Assembly (NCBI GenBank): GCA_036494575.1
Contig: DASXOE010000004.1
Coordinates: forward strand, 1-31,175
Reading direction: 5' to 3'
Length of the DNA stretch: 31,175 nucleotides
Origin: DASZFV01 sp036494575
GTDB lineage: Bacteria; Myxococcota_A; Polyangia; Fen-1088
Part shown: piece after piece, positions 1-8,900 of the stretch
How the letters are laid out: each line of letters opens with the position of its first letter
Numbering within the stretch: the stretch's first letter is position 1
Notes under the pieces: model-generated
The model's database searches: none
Seen by the model: the letters and a program-made list of their open reading frames with translations, nothing else
Told to the model about the DNA's origin: nothing
Program-made: the position numbers and the translations under genes

Positions 1-354
1 GACCAGTACCATTCTTGGGCCGTCGAGATCGCGAGTGAGGTCACCAGCCCGCTCTTGACCTGTGAAGCGGTTCTCGCCGAGGCAGCCTTTCACCTGGGCA
101 ACGTGCCGCTCGTGCTCGCGATGATCCGCGAGGGGTTGGTCGCCGTTGCATTCGAATGCAAGGCGCACCTCTCACAGCTATCAGCGCTCGCCGTTCGATA
201 TGAAGACCGACGTCCAGATCTGGCCGACCTCTGTCTCATCCGCATGAGCGAGCTCTACCCGCGCCATCCCGTGATCACCATCGACAAGAAGGACTTCCGC
301 GTCTATCGGCGGAACAAGCGGGAGGTCATTCCGCTGGTGTGTCCCGCGGACTGA
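1..354 (+). CDS. PIN-domain ribonuclease (VapC-like), 5' end missing
   Basis: The frame is open from base 1, so the start lies before the window; the 117 visible residues end at a TGA at 352-354. The fragment carries the middle and C-terminal parts of a PIN domain: a CEAVLAEAAFHL segment giving the second conserved acidic residue, a PDLADLCLIRM segment giving the third, and a TIDKKDF strand giving the last Asp. The tail RVYRRNKREVIPL is typical of stand-alone PIN proteins. PIN proteins are Mg-dependent RNases, usually toxins of VapBC pairs. The first motif, with the N-terminal Asp, and any antitoxin would lie upstream and cannot be checked. The TTG at 55 is only an internal codon. It is convergent with the esterase gene, five bases away. 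Confidence 0.8.
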   Translation, partial: DQYHSWAVEIASEVTSPLLTCEAVLAEAAFHLGNVPLVLAMIREGLVAVAFECKAHLSQLSALAVRYEDRRPDLADLCLIRMSELYPRHPVITIDKKDFRVYRRNKREVIPLVCPAD

Positions 355-359
355 AGGGG

Positions 360-1418
360 TCAGGGCTTCGCGTTGGTGAGCATCCAGGCGTAGATGTCGC
401 CGCGGCCGCCGCTGAGGTCGTAGACGGGATCCCAGATCTCGTGACCGCCGCCCGGGATGTCCGTGAACCGGGCCTCGCGGCGGGGTGGGGCGGGGCACGC
501 GATGATGTCCTGCAAGGTGTCGTGCTCGGGCGCGTAGGGGACCGTGGGATCGGCGTCGCCGTGGAAGGCCCAGAGCGCGACGGCGCCGAGCGGACAGCCG
601 ACGCGCTTCCAGGCGCTGCTCGCTTGCGCCGGATCGCCGGGATTGCCCGACAGCACGACCGCGGCGGCCACGACGTCGCGATGGCTCGTGAGGTAGTCCC
701 AGGACCCGATGGCGCCGCAGGAGAGGCCCGTGAGGTAGACGCGCTTGGCGTCGACCTTGTAATGGGCGAGCGCCCAGGTGAAGAACGCGTCGATGGTCGC
801 GCCCGACGGACAGCCGGCGCCCGGCGCGATCTGCCCGCTCGTGGCCGTGTATTGAGGCGACAGCACGATGAAGGGCCGCGCCGCGCTCCATTTGTCGTTC
901 GCGATGATCTTCGGCGGACCCCAGGCGACGAGCTTCTGGAGATCGGTCGTGCCGTTGCCGTCCTCGCCGATGCCGTGCCAGAAGACCAGGAGCGGCGCCG
1001 CGCTCGAGCCGTCGTAACCCGGCGGCAGGTACTCGAGGTAGCCGTTGGGCGCGCCGGCCGTGCCGAGCGTGCGCGCCGTCTGGCGCGTCGAGGATGGTCC
1101 GGCGTCGACGGGAGGCGCGTCCGCGCGCTCGGCGGCGGCGTCGCCCGTGCCGCCGGCGGCCGCGTCGATGCCGGCGCCCGCCGCGGAGCTCCCGCCGCCT
1201 TGACCGGTGGCCGCGCCCGCGTTTCCGCCGCTCGTGCCCCCCGAGGCGCCGCCCATCGCGCCGCCGCCCCCGCCGCCGGCGGAGGCGCCCGCCGCGCCCG
1301 TGGTCCCTGGCGCGTCGTTCATTCCTGCGTCCGCGGGTGAGCGGCCTGCGCCCGAGCCGCAACCGAGGAGCAGCGCAAGGAGAGTCAGCGCTGGTCTGGC
1401 CCGCCCCATCATCTCCAT
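360..1418 (-). CDS. Secreted lipoprotein alpha/beta-hydrolase (esterase/PHB-depolymerase-like)
   Basis: A 352-residue predicted lipoprotein. Residues 1-20 are a signal peptide ending in the lipobox LLGC, with Cys20 as the lipidated residue. Residues 21-115 form a low-complexity Gly/Ala/Ser linker, common in myxobacterial surface proteins. The catalytic domain begins near 125 (YLEYLPPGY) and has the oxyanion-region HG at 148-149 and a nucleophile elbow GLSCG with Ser233. It also has HGDADPTVP with Asp290 and GGGHEIW with His326, a complete Ser-Asp-His triad. The family includes polyhydroxybutyrate depolymerase-like and dienelactone-hydrolase-like esterases; the substrate cannot be told. The start lies 4 nt after the nth stop, so the two are probably co-transcribed and translationally coupled. 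ATGs two and three codons downstream are alternative starts. Confidence 0.85.
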   Translation of the reverse strand: MEMMGRARPALTLLALLLGCGSGAGRSPADAGMNDAPGTTGAAGASAGGGGGGAMGGASGGTSGGNAGAATGQGGGSSAAGAGIDAAAGGTGDAAAERADAPPVDAGPSSTRQTARTLGTAGAPNGYLEYLPPGYDGSSAAPLLVFWHGIGEDGNGTTDLQKLVAWGPPKIIANDKWSAARPFIVLSPQYTATSGQIAPGAGCPSGATIDAFFTWALAHYKVDAKRVYLTGLSCGAIGSWDYLTSHRDVVAAAVVLSGNPGDPAQASSAWKRVGCPLGAVALWAFHGDADPTVPYAPEHDTLQDIIACPAPPRREARFTDIPGGGHEIWDPVYDLSGGRGDIYAWMLTNAKP

Positions 1419-1422
1419 TCAA

Positions 1423-2142
1423 TCACGTCTCGAGCCCGGCGCTCGGACAGAAAGAGGCGAGGGTGCAGGTCTCGCAGGCGGGCTTGCGCGCGAAGCAGAC
1501 GCGCCGGCCGTGCCAGATGATCTGGTGCGAGAAGCGGATCCAGCTCTCCGGCGGGATCACCTTCATGAGGTCCTGCTCGATCTTCTTCACGTCGGGCGAG
1601 CGGGTCAGGCCGAGGCGCATGGCCAGGCGCTGAACGTGCGTGTCGACGACGACCCCCTCGGCGAGGCCGTAGGCGGTGCCGAGCACGACGCTGGCCGTCT
1701 TGCGCGCGACGCCCGGCAGCGCAACGAGCTCGGCCAGGGTGCGCGGCACCTCGCCGCCGTACTCTCTCATGATCATCGTCGCCGTGCCCTTGAGGCTCTT
1801 GGCCTTCTGGCGAAAGAAGCCTGTCGTGCGGATGAGCGCCTCGAGCTTGGGCAGCGGTGCCTTCGTCATGGCGTCCGGCGTCGGGTACTTCTTGAACAGC
1901 GCGGGCGTGACCAGGTTGACGCGGTCGTCGGTGCACTGGGCCGAGAGGATCGTCGCGCACACGAGCTGAAAGGGCGTCTCCCGATCGAGCTCGCAGTCGA
2001 CGTCGGGGTAGAGCTCCTCGAGGCCGTCGAGGATGGAGCGCACGCGCGCCGGATCGGGCGGCCACGGCCCGCGGCGCGGCCGGCGCGTCGCCTTCGTGAC
2101 GAGCCTCGCCTTGACGATCTTCGCCTTTGCTTGGACCGACAT
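1423..2142 (-). CDS. nth: Endonuclease III (DNA glycosylase/AP lyase)
   Basis: A 239-residue base-excision-repair enzyme that removes oxidised pyrimidines and cleaves the abasic site. The helix-hairpin-helix LPGVARKTASVVL carries the catalytic Lys148, and VVVDTHV carries the catalytic Asp167. The C-terminal [4Fe-4S] loop is complete: Cys216, Cys223, Cys226 and Cys232 in the C-x6-C-x2-C-x5-C spacing. About 30 basic residues precede the conserved core, making it longer than the E. coli protein (211 residues). The ATG at 2142 has no strong ribosome site. It heads a two-gene minus-strand unit with the esterase and diverges from the small membrane protein gene 27 bp away. Confidence 0.96.
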   Translation of the reverse strand: MSVQAKAKIVKARLVTKATRRPRRGPWPPDPARVRSILDGLEELYPDVDCELDRETPFQLVCATILSAQCTDDRVNLVTPALFKKYPTPDAMTKAPLPKLEALIRTTGFFRQKAKSLKGTATMIMREYGGEVPRTLAELVALPGVARKTASVVLGTAYGLAEGVVVDTHVQRLAMRLGLTRSPDVKKIEQDLMKVIPPESWIRFSHQIIWHGRRVCFARKPACETCTLASFCPSAGLET

Positions 2143-2169
2143 CGACGGGCGTTATAGCATCGAGCCCGC

Positions 2170-2529
2170 GTGGAAAAGCTCGAAGACATGGACGAGGAGC
2201 TGGCGAAGGCGCGCCGCGACGCCGACGGCGTCGACATCTACAAGCACCGGCGGCGCTATCGCCTCTTCAAGGCGATCCTCCTGGGCGCGTCGCTCGCGGG
2301 GCTGACGGCGCTCATCATGGCGATGATCGACGGCAAGAGAAACCCGTGCGAGCGCGTCCACAGCTACCTGTGCCAGAAGGACCCCGTGGGGCTCCCGTGC
2401 AAGTCGTATGAGGCCATTGTCGACGAGTCCAAGCACGACTCCTCGCCCGAGATGCGCTCGAACATCCTTTCGCAGTGCCAATCGAAGATAGAGCGCCTCA
2501 AGGCCGAGGACGGCGTCGACGTGAAGTAG
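2170..2529 (+). CDS. Small single-pass membrane protein, unknown function
   Basis: A 119-residue protein starting at GTG 2170; an ATG at 2188, preceded by GGAAAAG, is an equally good start. It has a charged N-terminal cytoplasmic part of about 35 residues, a single hydrophobic segment (AILLGASLAGLTALIMAMI, about residues 36-54), then a hydrophilic C-terminal part with four cysteines (Cys60, Cys68, Cys77 and one near residue 101). Cysteines on the outer side of a single helix suggest disulfides in the periplasm. I do not recognise the family. It diverges from nth, which leaves only about 27-45 bp for promoters of both genes, and it converges with the GlcD-like gene 16 bp away. Codon use is normal for the region, which supports it as real. 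Confidence 0.7.
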   Translation: MEKLEDMDEELAKARRDADGVDIYKHRRRYRLFKAILLGASLAGLTALIMAMIDGKRNPCERVHSYLCQKDPVGLPCKSYEAIVDESKHDSSPEMRSNILSQCQSKIERLKAEDGVDVK

Positions 2530-2545
2530 GCGTGTGTGCCCCGGC

Positions 2546-3928
2546 TCAGGTGAAGATCTTGCCCGGGTTGAGCAGCTCTCGCGGATCCCAGAGGCGCTTC
2601 AAGCGCTTCTGCCAGCCGAGGACCTCGGCCGACTGCTCCCAGGCCATGTAGCGCGCCTTCGAGATGCCGATGCCGTGCTCGCCCGAGAGCGTGCCGCCGA
2701 GGTCGAGCGCCGCGCGGAACACGCCGCCGAGCGCGGCGTCGATGCGCGCCGCGACGGCGGCGTCGCGGTGGTTCTCGTCGGTGAGGACGTTGACGTGCAG
2801 GTTGCCGTCGCCCGCGTGTCCGAACGTCGCCGTCATGAGGCGCTCCTTGGCGGCGATGCCGTCTATGCGCGCGAGCATTTCGGCGATCGAGCCCGGCGGC
2901 ACGACGATGTCCTCCGAGACCTTGAAGGCGTGCGCCTCGCGCAGCGCGCGCGAGCAGCTGCGCCGCGCGCTCCAGAGACGCTCGCGGTCGGCGTCGTCGC
3001 GCGCGATGATGACGTCAGTGGCGCCGAGCTCCTCGCACACGCCGCCGCAGCGCAGGAGGCTCGCCTCCATGCCCTCGGGCTCTCCGTCGAGCTCGATGAG
3101 CACGAGCGAGCCCGCGTTCGCCGGGAACGTGAACGCCGCCTTCGGCCGCACGTGATCGATCGTCGCGCCATCCATGAGCTCGAGCGCGCGGGGCCGATAC
3201 CCCTTGCGGACGACGGCGCTCACGGCGCGCCCCGCCGACGCGGCGTCGGGCATGATGGCGACGAGCGTGCCCACGCCCTCGGGCCGTCCGACGAGCTTGA
3301 CGGTGATCTCCGAGGTCACGCCGAACGTTCCCTCGCTGCCGACGAACAGCGCCGTGAGATCGTAGCCCGTGACGCCCTTGGGAGTCTTGCGGCCGAGGCG
3401 CAGCGTCTCGCCGCCCATAAGCGTCACGACGAGGCCCAGCGTCCAGTCGCGCGTCACGCCGTACTTGAAGGCGCGCGGACCGCCCGCGTTCTCGGCGACG
3501 TTGCCCCCCATCGAGCACATGGCCAGGCTCGCGGGATCGGGCGCGTAGAACATGCTCTCGGCCTCGACGGCCGCCTGCAGGTCGGCGTTGATGACGCCCG
3601 GCTCGACGATGGCGATGCGGTCGTCGACGCTGATGTCGACGATCTTCTTCATGCGCTCGGTCGAGAGCACGAGGCCGCCGCGCACCGGCAGCGCGCCGCC
3701 CGTCATGCCCGTGCCCGTGCCTCGCGGCGTGACCGGGATCCCGTGCTCGGACGCGAGGCGCAGCACGAGCTCGATCTCCGCGCGCGACTCGCACAGCACG
3801 GCTGCGTCGGGCGGGAAGACGCCGCGCCCGGACTCGTCGCGCCCGTAGGGCTCGAGGGCCTCGGGCGCCCGCAAGACGCGGTCTCCGCCCAACTCCCGGC
3901 TCAGCAGCTCAGCGACGTCGACGGCCAA
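2546..3928 (-). CDS. glcD: FAD-linked oxidase, glycolate oxidase GlcD / D-lactate dehydrogenase type
   Basis: A 460-residue flavoprotein of the VAO/PCMH superfamily. The FAD pyrophosphate loop TPRGTGTGMTGGA lies at 67-79, and a second FAD contact, GGNVAENAGGPRAFKYG, near 144-160. The C-terminal FAD-oxidase domain has FGHAGDGNLHVN and GTLSGEHGIG (His418 region) and ends in LLNPGKIF, all typical of GlcD and D-lactate dehydrogenases. The likely reaction is oxidation of a 2-hydroxy acid (glycolate or D-lactate) to the 2-oxo acid, with electrons passed to a quinone or iron-sulfur partner. No GlcE or GlcF subunit is present nearby, so it could act alone, like the single-subunit D-lactate dehydrogenases. 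The start is TTG at 3928 with GGGGA upstream; no in-frame ATG precedes the FAD loop. An intrinsic terminator lies directly upstream, so it should have its own promoter. Confidence 0.88.
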   Translation of the reverse strand: MAVDVAELLSRELGGDRVLRAPEALEPYGRDESGRGVFPPDAAVLCESRAEIELVLRLASEHGIPVTPRGTGTGMTGGALPVRGGLVLSTERMKKIVDISVDDRIAIVEPGVINADLQAAVEAESMFYAPDPASLAMCSMGGNVAENAGGPRAFKYGVTRDWTLGLVVTLMGGETLRLGRKTPKGVTGYDLTALFVGSEGTFGVTSEITVKLVGRPEGVGTLVAIMPDAASAGRAVSAVVRKGYRPRALELMDGATIDHVRPKAAFTFPANAGSLVLIELDGEPEGMEASLLRCGGVCEELGATDVIIARDDADRERLWSARRSCSRALREAHAFKVSEDIVVPPGSIAEMLARIDGIAAKERLMTATFGHAGDGNLHVNVLTDENHRDAAVAARIDAALGGVFRAALDLGGTLSGEHGIGISKARYMAWEQSAEVLGWQKRLKRLWDPRELLNPGKIFT

Positions 3929-3940
3929 TGGGTCCCCGGA

Positions 3941-3974
3941 AAATAAAAAGGCGGAAGCACGAGGTGCTCCCGCC
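3941..3974 (-). terminator. Intrinsic terminator after the erpA-like gene
   Basis: Read on the minus strand, an 11-bp stem (3964-3974 with 3950-3960, all pairs including one G-U) closes a 3-nt loop and is followed by UUUUUAUUUU (complement of 3940-3949). It lies about 64 bp past the erpA-like stop and just before the glcD-like start, so it isolates the two genes. It is the clearest intrinsic terminator I noticed in the window. Confidence 0.88.
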
Positions 3975-4037
3975 GGGTGAAAAGTTCGAGATCGCTGCGT
4001 CCGAAACCAGTCCGGGCGCGGCGCCTCGCTGAAAGCC

Positions 4038-4439
4038 TCAGACGCTGAAGGAGCTGCCGCACCCGCAGGTCGACTTGACGTTCGGGTTCTGGAACTTGAA
4101 CCCGGCGCCGTGCAGCCCCTCGACGTAGTCGACCTCCGTACCCACGAGGTACATGAGACTCATCTCGTCGCAGATGAGCTTGACGCCCTTGACGTCGAAG
4201 GCGCGGTCCGTCTCCTGGGGCTGGTCGAAGTAGAGGTCATACGAGAACCCCGAGCAGCCACCCCCCTGCACCTTGAGGCGCAGAGCGTAGGTCTCCTCTA
4301 TGTTCTCTTCCGTGCGGATCTCGCGCACCTTCTCGGCTGCCTTGTCGGACAGCGCCACCAAGGGGCCTTCCTGGCCTTCGGGCTGGGCGGGAAGATTCTG
4401 CGACTCCGGGGTCTGGGTCTCGAGGGCTCCTACTGACAT
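4038..4439 (-). CDS. erpA: A-type iron-sulfur carrier, ErpA/HesB/IscA family
   Basis: A 133-residue protein that delivers assembled Fe-S clusters to apo-enzymes. The three conserved ligands are present: Cys62 in GGGCSGFSY, and Cys125 and Cys127 in the C-terminal STCGCGSSF. The first 25 or so residues are a Pro/Glu/Gln-rich extension before the conserved core, which begins near ALSDKAAEKV. The start is ATG 4439, chosen for the AAGGAG ribosome site 6-8 nt upstream; the frame stays open for another 77 codons, but those run through a tandem repeat and look non-coding. ErpA and IscA cannot be separated with certainty from sequence alone. It is divergent from the rhodanese-MoeB gene and ends at a strong terminator. 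The window is rich in Fe-S enzymes (Nth, Nfn-like, KorABC) that could be clients. Confidence 0.9.
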   Translation of the reverse strand: MSVGALETQTPESQNLPAQPEGQEGPLVALSDKAAEKVREIRTEENIEETYALRLKVQGGGCSGFSYDLYFDQPQETDRAFDVKGVKLICDEMSLMYLVGTEVDYVEGLHGAGFKFQNPNVKSTCGCGSSFSV

Positions 4440-4517
4440 CGTGTCTCCTTGCCGGAAAGTATAGTCGAAGGCACCCGCGACGCCAATGGCGCGAGAGGTC
4501 AAACGTCCAGGGGCGAA

Positions 4518-4573
4518 ATCCACCTTCCACGTTCCACCTTCCACGTTCCACCTTCCACGTTCCACGTTCCACC
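4518..4573. repeat. Heptamer tandem repeat, TTCCAC(C/G) x 8
   Basis: Eight consecutive 7-bp units lie in the divergent control region between the erpA-like gene and the rhodanese-MoeB gene. Units 2-8 (4525-4573) match TTCCACC or TTCCACG exactly, mostly alternating so that the true period is 14 bp; the first unit has one mismatch (ATCCACC). The order of last bases is C, G, C, G, C, G, G, C. The array lies about 80 bp upstream of erpA and 137 bp upstream of the moeB-like start. Heptamer arrays of this kind are known as short tandemly repeated repetitive sequences in some bacteria; the role is unknown. Confidence 0.9.
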
Positions 4574-4643
4574 GTACAGATTGCAGCTTCGCTTGCCGGG
4601 ATCCTGCTTCTCGGCAAAGATAGCCGACTCTCGAGGGGGATTT

Positions 4644-4661
4644 GTCACTCCCGAGAGTGAC
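4644..4661. promoter_or_regulatory. Inverted repeat upstream of rhodanese-MoeB
   Basis: Seven-base arms GTCACTC (4644-4650) and GAGTGAC (4655-4661) flank CCGA, 48 bp before the rhodanese-MoeB start. The perfect arms and the position suit a dimeric repressor or activator site. A regulator cannot be named, and chance occurrence is possible in GC-rich DNA. Confidence 0.35.
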
Positions 4662-4709
4662 CGACATCAAAAGGTGCCGGCGGGGAGCCGGTCGTAGGAG
4701 CGCGCAGAG

Positions 4710-5900
4710 ATGAGCTTCGGAAAAGTTCTCAAGGACGTGAAGGCCCAGATCCGCGAGACCGACGTCGAGTCGGTGCGCAAGGTCGTCGAGGCCGCGAAGG
4801 GGAAATCAGGCGACGGCAACGGCGCGGGCCCGATCCTCATCGACGTCCGCGAGAAGGACGAGTGGAACGAGGGCAACATCCCGGGCGCGCGCTGGATCTC
4901 GCGCGGGTTCCTCGAGCAGCGCATCGAGGATCAGGTGCCGGAGAAGTCGGCCGAAATCGTCCTTTACTGCGCGGGCGGCACGCGCTCGGCGCTCGCGGCG
5001 CGCACGCTCGAGGAGCTCGGCTACACCAACGTCAAGTCCATGGCGGGCGGGTTCTCGGCGTGGAAGCGCGCCGGGCTGCCCTTCGACCGCCCGTACAACA
5101 TGACGCCCGAGCAGTCTCTGCGCTACGCGCGGCACACGATGCTGCCCGAGGTGGGCGAGGCGGGGCAGGTCAAGCTGCTCAAGTCGAAGGTGCTTTGCCT
5201 GGGCGCGGGCGGGCTCGGGTCGCCGGCCGGGCTCTACCTGGCGGCGGCGGGCGTGGGGACGCTGGGCTTCGTCGACGACGACATCGTCGACGCGTCCAAT
5301 CTGCAGCGCCAGATTCTGCACTCGACCGATCGCGTGGGCATGCCCAAGGTCGAGTCGGCGAAGCAGGCCATCGCCAAGCTCAACCCCGACGTCAAGGTCA
5401 TCGGCCACCAGACGCGCCTGTCATCTGAGAACGTGATGGACATCATCAAGGACTACGACTTGATCGTCGACGGCGCCGACAACTTCCCGACGCGCTACCT
5501 GCTGAACGACGCGTCGCTCAAGCTCGGCAAGCCCATCGTTCACGGCAGCATCTACCGCTTCGAGGGTCAGGTGACGTCGTTCATCCCCGGCAAGGGCTGC
5601 TACCGCTGCCAGTTTCCCGAGCCGCCGCCGCCCGACATGGCGCCGTCGTGCCAGGAGGCGGGCGTCCTCGGTGTGCTCTGTGGCGTCATCGGGTCGCTCC
5701 AGACCGTCGAGGCCATCAAGATCCTCCTCGGCATCGGCAAGCCGCTGTCCGACCGGACGCTGTTCTTCGACGCGCTCGGGCTCAAGTTCCGCGAGTTCAA
5801 GCGCCACCGCGTCGCGACGTGCCCGACCTGCGGCGAGGGCATCAAGCCCGAGAACATCGAGCTCATCGATTATCAAGCGTTCTGCAACGTCAGCGCGTAG
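4710..5900 (+). CDS. moeB: Rhodanese-MoeB/ThiF fusion (sulfur-carrier adenylyltransferase), rhodanese at N-terminus
   Basis: A 396-residue two-domain protein. Residues about 40-127 are a rhodanese domain with the active-site loop CAGGTRS (Cys87), which carries persulfide sulfur. Residues about 135-390 are an E1-like MoeB/ThiF domain with the ATP loop GAGGLGS (165-171), the NLQRQ motif (197-201), and two zinc pairs, Cys297/Cys300 and Cys371/Cys374. Cys314 lies in the crossover loop PSCQEAGVLG. Such enzymes adenylate the C-terminal Gly-Gly of a small ubiquitin-like carrier (MoaD, ThiS or CysO type) and help convert it to a thiocarboxylate. In the well-known MOCS3/Uba4/MoeZ proteins the rhodanese follows the E1 domain; here it precedes it. 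No carrier protein gene lies in the window, so molybdopterin, thiamine, cysteine or tRNA thiolation all remain possible. AGGAG at 4696-4700 supports the start. Confidence 0.9.
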   Translation: MSFGKVLKDVKAQIRETDVESVRKVVEAAKGKSGDGNGAGPILIDVREKDEWNEGNIPGARWISRGFLEQRIEDQVPEKSAEIVLYCAGGTRSALAARTLEELGYTNVKSMAGGFSAWKRAGLPFDRPYNMTPEQSLRYARHTMLPEVGEAGQVKLLKSKVLCLGAGGLGSPAGLYLAAAGVGTLGFVDDDIVDASNLQRQILHSTDRVGMPKVESAKQAIAKLNPDVKVIGHQTRLSSENVMDIIKDYDLIVDGADNFPTRYLLNDASLKLGKPIVHGSIYRFEGQVTSFIPGKGCYRCQFPEPPPPDMAPSCQEAGVLGVLCGVIGSLQTVEAIKILLGIGKPLSDRTLFFDALGLKFREFKRHRVATCPTCGEGIKPENIELIDYQAFCNVSA

Positions 5901-5982
5901 ACCCGCTCGCCCGCGACCGCGGACGTCGCCATTCGGAGCGTCACCCCGCCCGCTCGGATTCGGTGTATGAGATCGCGCCAAC

Positions 5983-8900
5983 ATGTTTGAAGGGTTCGCG
6001 TTTGCGGCTGGAAAAGGGAGCGCTCCGGAGAGCGGGGAGCGGAATTTTGGGCTGGGGCTCGAGGGGTTTCGGTACGGGGATCTGTACGAGCCGGCGAAGC
6101 TCGCCGAGCTTGATGCGCGGTTCCGGGCGGAGCTGGGGGCCGCGGACGCGGAGCTCGCGAAGAAGTTCGAGGCGTATCGGGCGGGAGAGATGCTCACGCC
6201 GCCGCAGGAGTCGGAGCTGCTCATCGCCGTGGCGCGGCCGCTCGGGACCTTCGTCGCGCGGCTCTTTCGGGTCGAGAAGGAGCACCAGGCGCTCGTCGAC
6301 CGGGCGGCGCGCGAAGACGTCATCTTCCGGATGAAGACCTTCATCTCGCGGCGCGCGATCAAGAAGTACCCGGAGACGGCGCCGCCGGCCGAGACCGCGG
6401 CGACGTTGCGCACGCAGGTGCGGTCGCTCTGCGCGACGGCCTTCCCCGAGCTCATCGCGACGGGCGACGACGAGCTGACGTTCGCGACGGTCCTGGCGGT
6501 GCTGCTGGCCGGCGAAGGCAAGTCGGACGCCGGCAAGAAGAGCGCCGCGCCGGCGAGCGAGCTGCTCGCGAATCGGATCGATCTGTTCGAGCGCTGGGCG
6601 GCCGTGCATCGCTTCGAGCCGTCGGGTCGCGCCGCCGTCAAGGGTTGGGTGTCGTTCCAGGTGCCGCACAACGTGGACCACCACGAGCTCGTGCCGCTGC
6701 GCCGGCCCGACGCGCAGCTGCCGAACGTCACCGACGGGCCGCCCGAGCACCGGCGCCGGCGCGACGGGTTCGCCCTCACGGACGCGCGCATGTCCGCGCG
6801 CGAGGTCGCGAACGAGTCCGACTACTGCATGTACTGCCACGAGCGCGAGAAGGACTCGTGCTCGAAGGGCATGCACGACAAGCACGGCGCGCTCAAGCGC
6901 AACCCGCTGGGCGTCGCGCTCGCGGGCTGCCCGCTCAACGAGAAGATCGGCGAGATGCACGTCTTGCGCAAAGGCGGCGATTCGATCGCGGCGCTCGCGG
7001 TCGTCGTCATCGACAACCCGATGGTCCCTGGCACGGGCCACCGCATCTGCAACGACTGCATGAAGGGGTGCATCTTCCAGAAGCAGGAGCCCGTCAACAT
7101 TCCCCAGGCCGAGACCGGGGTGCTCACCGACGTGCTCTGCCTGCCGTGGGGCTTCGAGATCTACGGCCTCCTCACTCGCTGGAACCCGCTCAACCGCGCG
7201 CGGCCCTTCGCGCTGCCCTACCGCGGCCGCAATGTGCTCGTCGTCGGCCTCGGTCCCGCGGGGTACACGCTCTGCCAGCACCTGCTCAACGACGGCTTCG
7301 GCGTCGTGGGGGTCGACGGGCTCAAGATCGAGCCCTTGCGCGCGGATCTCCTGGGCGCCGACGCCTGGCCGCCGCGCGCCGTCAAGAGCTGGGGCGAGCT
7401 CAGCGTCCCGCTCGACGAACGACCCCTCGCCGGCTTCGGCGGCGTCGCCGAGTACGGCATCACCGTGCGCTGGGACAAGAACTTCCTCACGGCGCTGTAC
7501 CTGACGCTGGCGCGGCGCGCGACGTTCCGGGTCTACGGCGGCGTGCGCTTCGGAGGCACGCTCGACGTCGAGGGCGCCTTCGCGCTCGGCTTCGATCACG
7601 TCGCGCTCGCCGCGGGCGCGGGCAAGCCGACCATCATCGACGTCAAGAACAACCTCATCCGCGGCGTGCGGAAGGCGTCCGACTTCCTCATGGCGCTGCA
7701 GCTCACGGGCGGCTTCAAGCGGGACTCGCTCGCGAACTTGCAGGTGCGCCTGCCCGCGCTCGTCATCGGCGGCGGCCTCACGGGGATCGACACGACGACC
7801 GAGGCCGCGGCCTACTACCCCGTGCAGGTCGAGAAGTTCCTGGCGCGCTGGGAGGCGCTCGTCGCGGACAACGGCGGCGACGAGGCGGCCGCGTTCAAGG
7901 TTTACGACGCCGAGGAGGCGGGCGTCGCGCGGGAGTTCCTCGCGCACGGGGGGGCCGTGCGCGCCGAGCGGGCGCGCGCCGCGGCGGCCGGCGAGGCGCC
8001 CGACTTCGCGACGCTCGTCAACGCGTGGGGTGGCGTCTCGTTGGTCTACCGGCGCGCGCTCAAGGACAGCCCGGCCTACCGCCTCAACCACGAGGAGATC
8101 ACGAAGTTCCACGAGGAGGGCGTGCGCTTCATCGAGAAGCTCTCGCCCGTGGCCTGCATCCCCGACGAGACCGGCGCGCTCGCGGCCGTCGAGTTCGAGC
8201 GCCACGAGCCCGTGGGTGACGACGGGAACGTGAGCTGGAAGAAAGTCGGGGACAATGTACGGCTCCCGGCGCGCAGCCTGTTCGTCGCCGCAGGCACGCA
8301 GCCCAACATCACGTACGAGCACGAGCGGCCCGGCACGTTCCAGGTCGAGCCGCGCACGAAGAGCTTCCGGCCCTTCGTCGCCGTGCGCTCCGAGAGCGGC
8401 CACCTCCAGCTGCGCCTGCCGCACGAGGGCGAGGTGGGCTTCTTTACGTCTTACCTCCGCGAGGGCCGCACCGTGAGCTTCTATGGCGACAACCATCCCG
8501 TGTACGCGGGCTCGGTCGTGCGCGCCATGGCGTCTGCCAAGGACGGCGCGCCGCACGTCGCCGAGCTCTTCGCGGGCGAGCTGCGCGCACAGCAGGACGC
8601 AGGAGCGAAGGGCCAACCGGCGCGCGACGCGGCCTGGGCGGCGTTCACGGCGAAGCTCGACGACGAGCTCCGCGCCACGGTCGTGCGCGTCGACCGTCTG
8701 ACGCCCACGATCGTCGACGTCATCGTGCGCGCCCCCGCGGCGGCGCGCCGCTTCGAGCCCGGGCAGTTCTTCCGCCTGCAGGACTTCGAGGCCCACGCGG
8801 CCGCCGTGCGCGGTTCTCGCCTGGCCATGGAGGGCCTCGCGCTCACGGGCGCCTGGGTCGACAAGGAAAAGGGCCTGCTGTCCCTCATCGTGCTCGAAAT

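Noticed and set aside
2534..3946. Plus-strand frame of 470 codons over glcD
   Set aside because: The opposite frame has the complete FAD-binding and C-terminal motifs of GlcD; this one is an antisense shadow.
4518..4573. CRISPR-like array
   Set aside because: Units are 7 bp and directly adjacent, with no spacers and no cas genes; it is a simple tandem repeat.
4440..4670. 77-codon N-terminal extension of the erpA-like gene
   Set aside because: It translates the heptamer repeat into a WNVE-type repeat, and a strong AAGGAG site marks the ATG at 4439.
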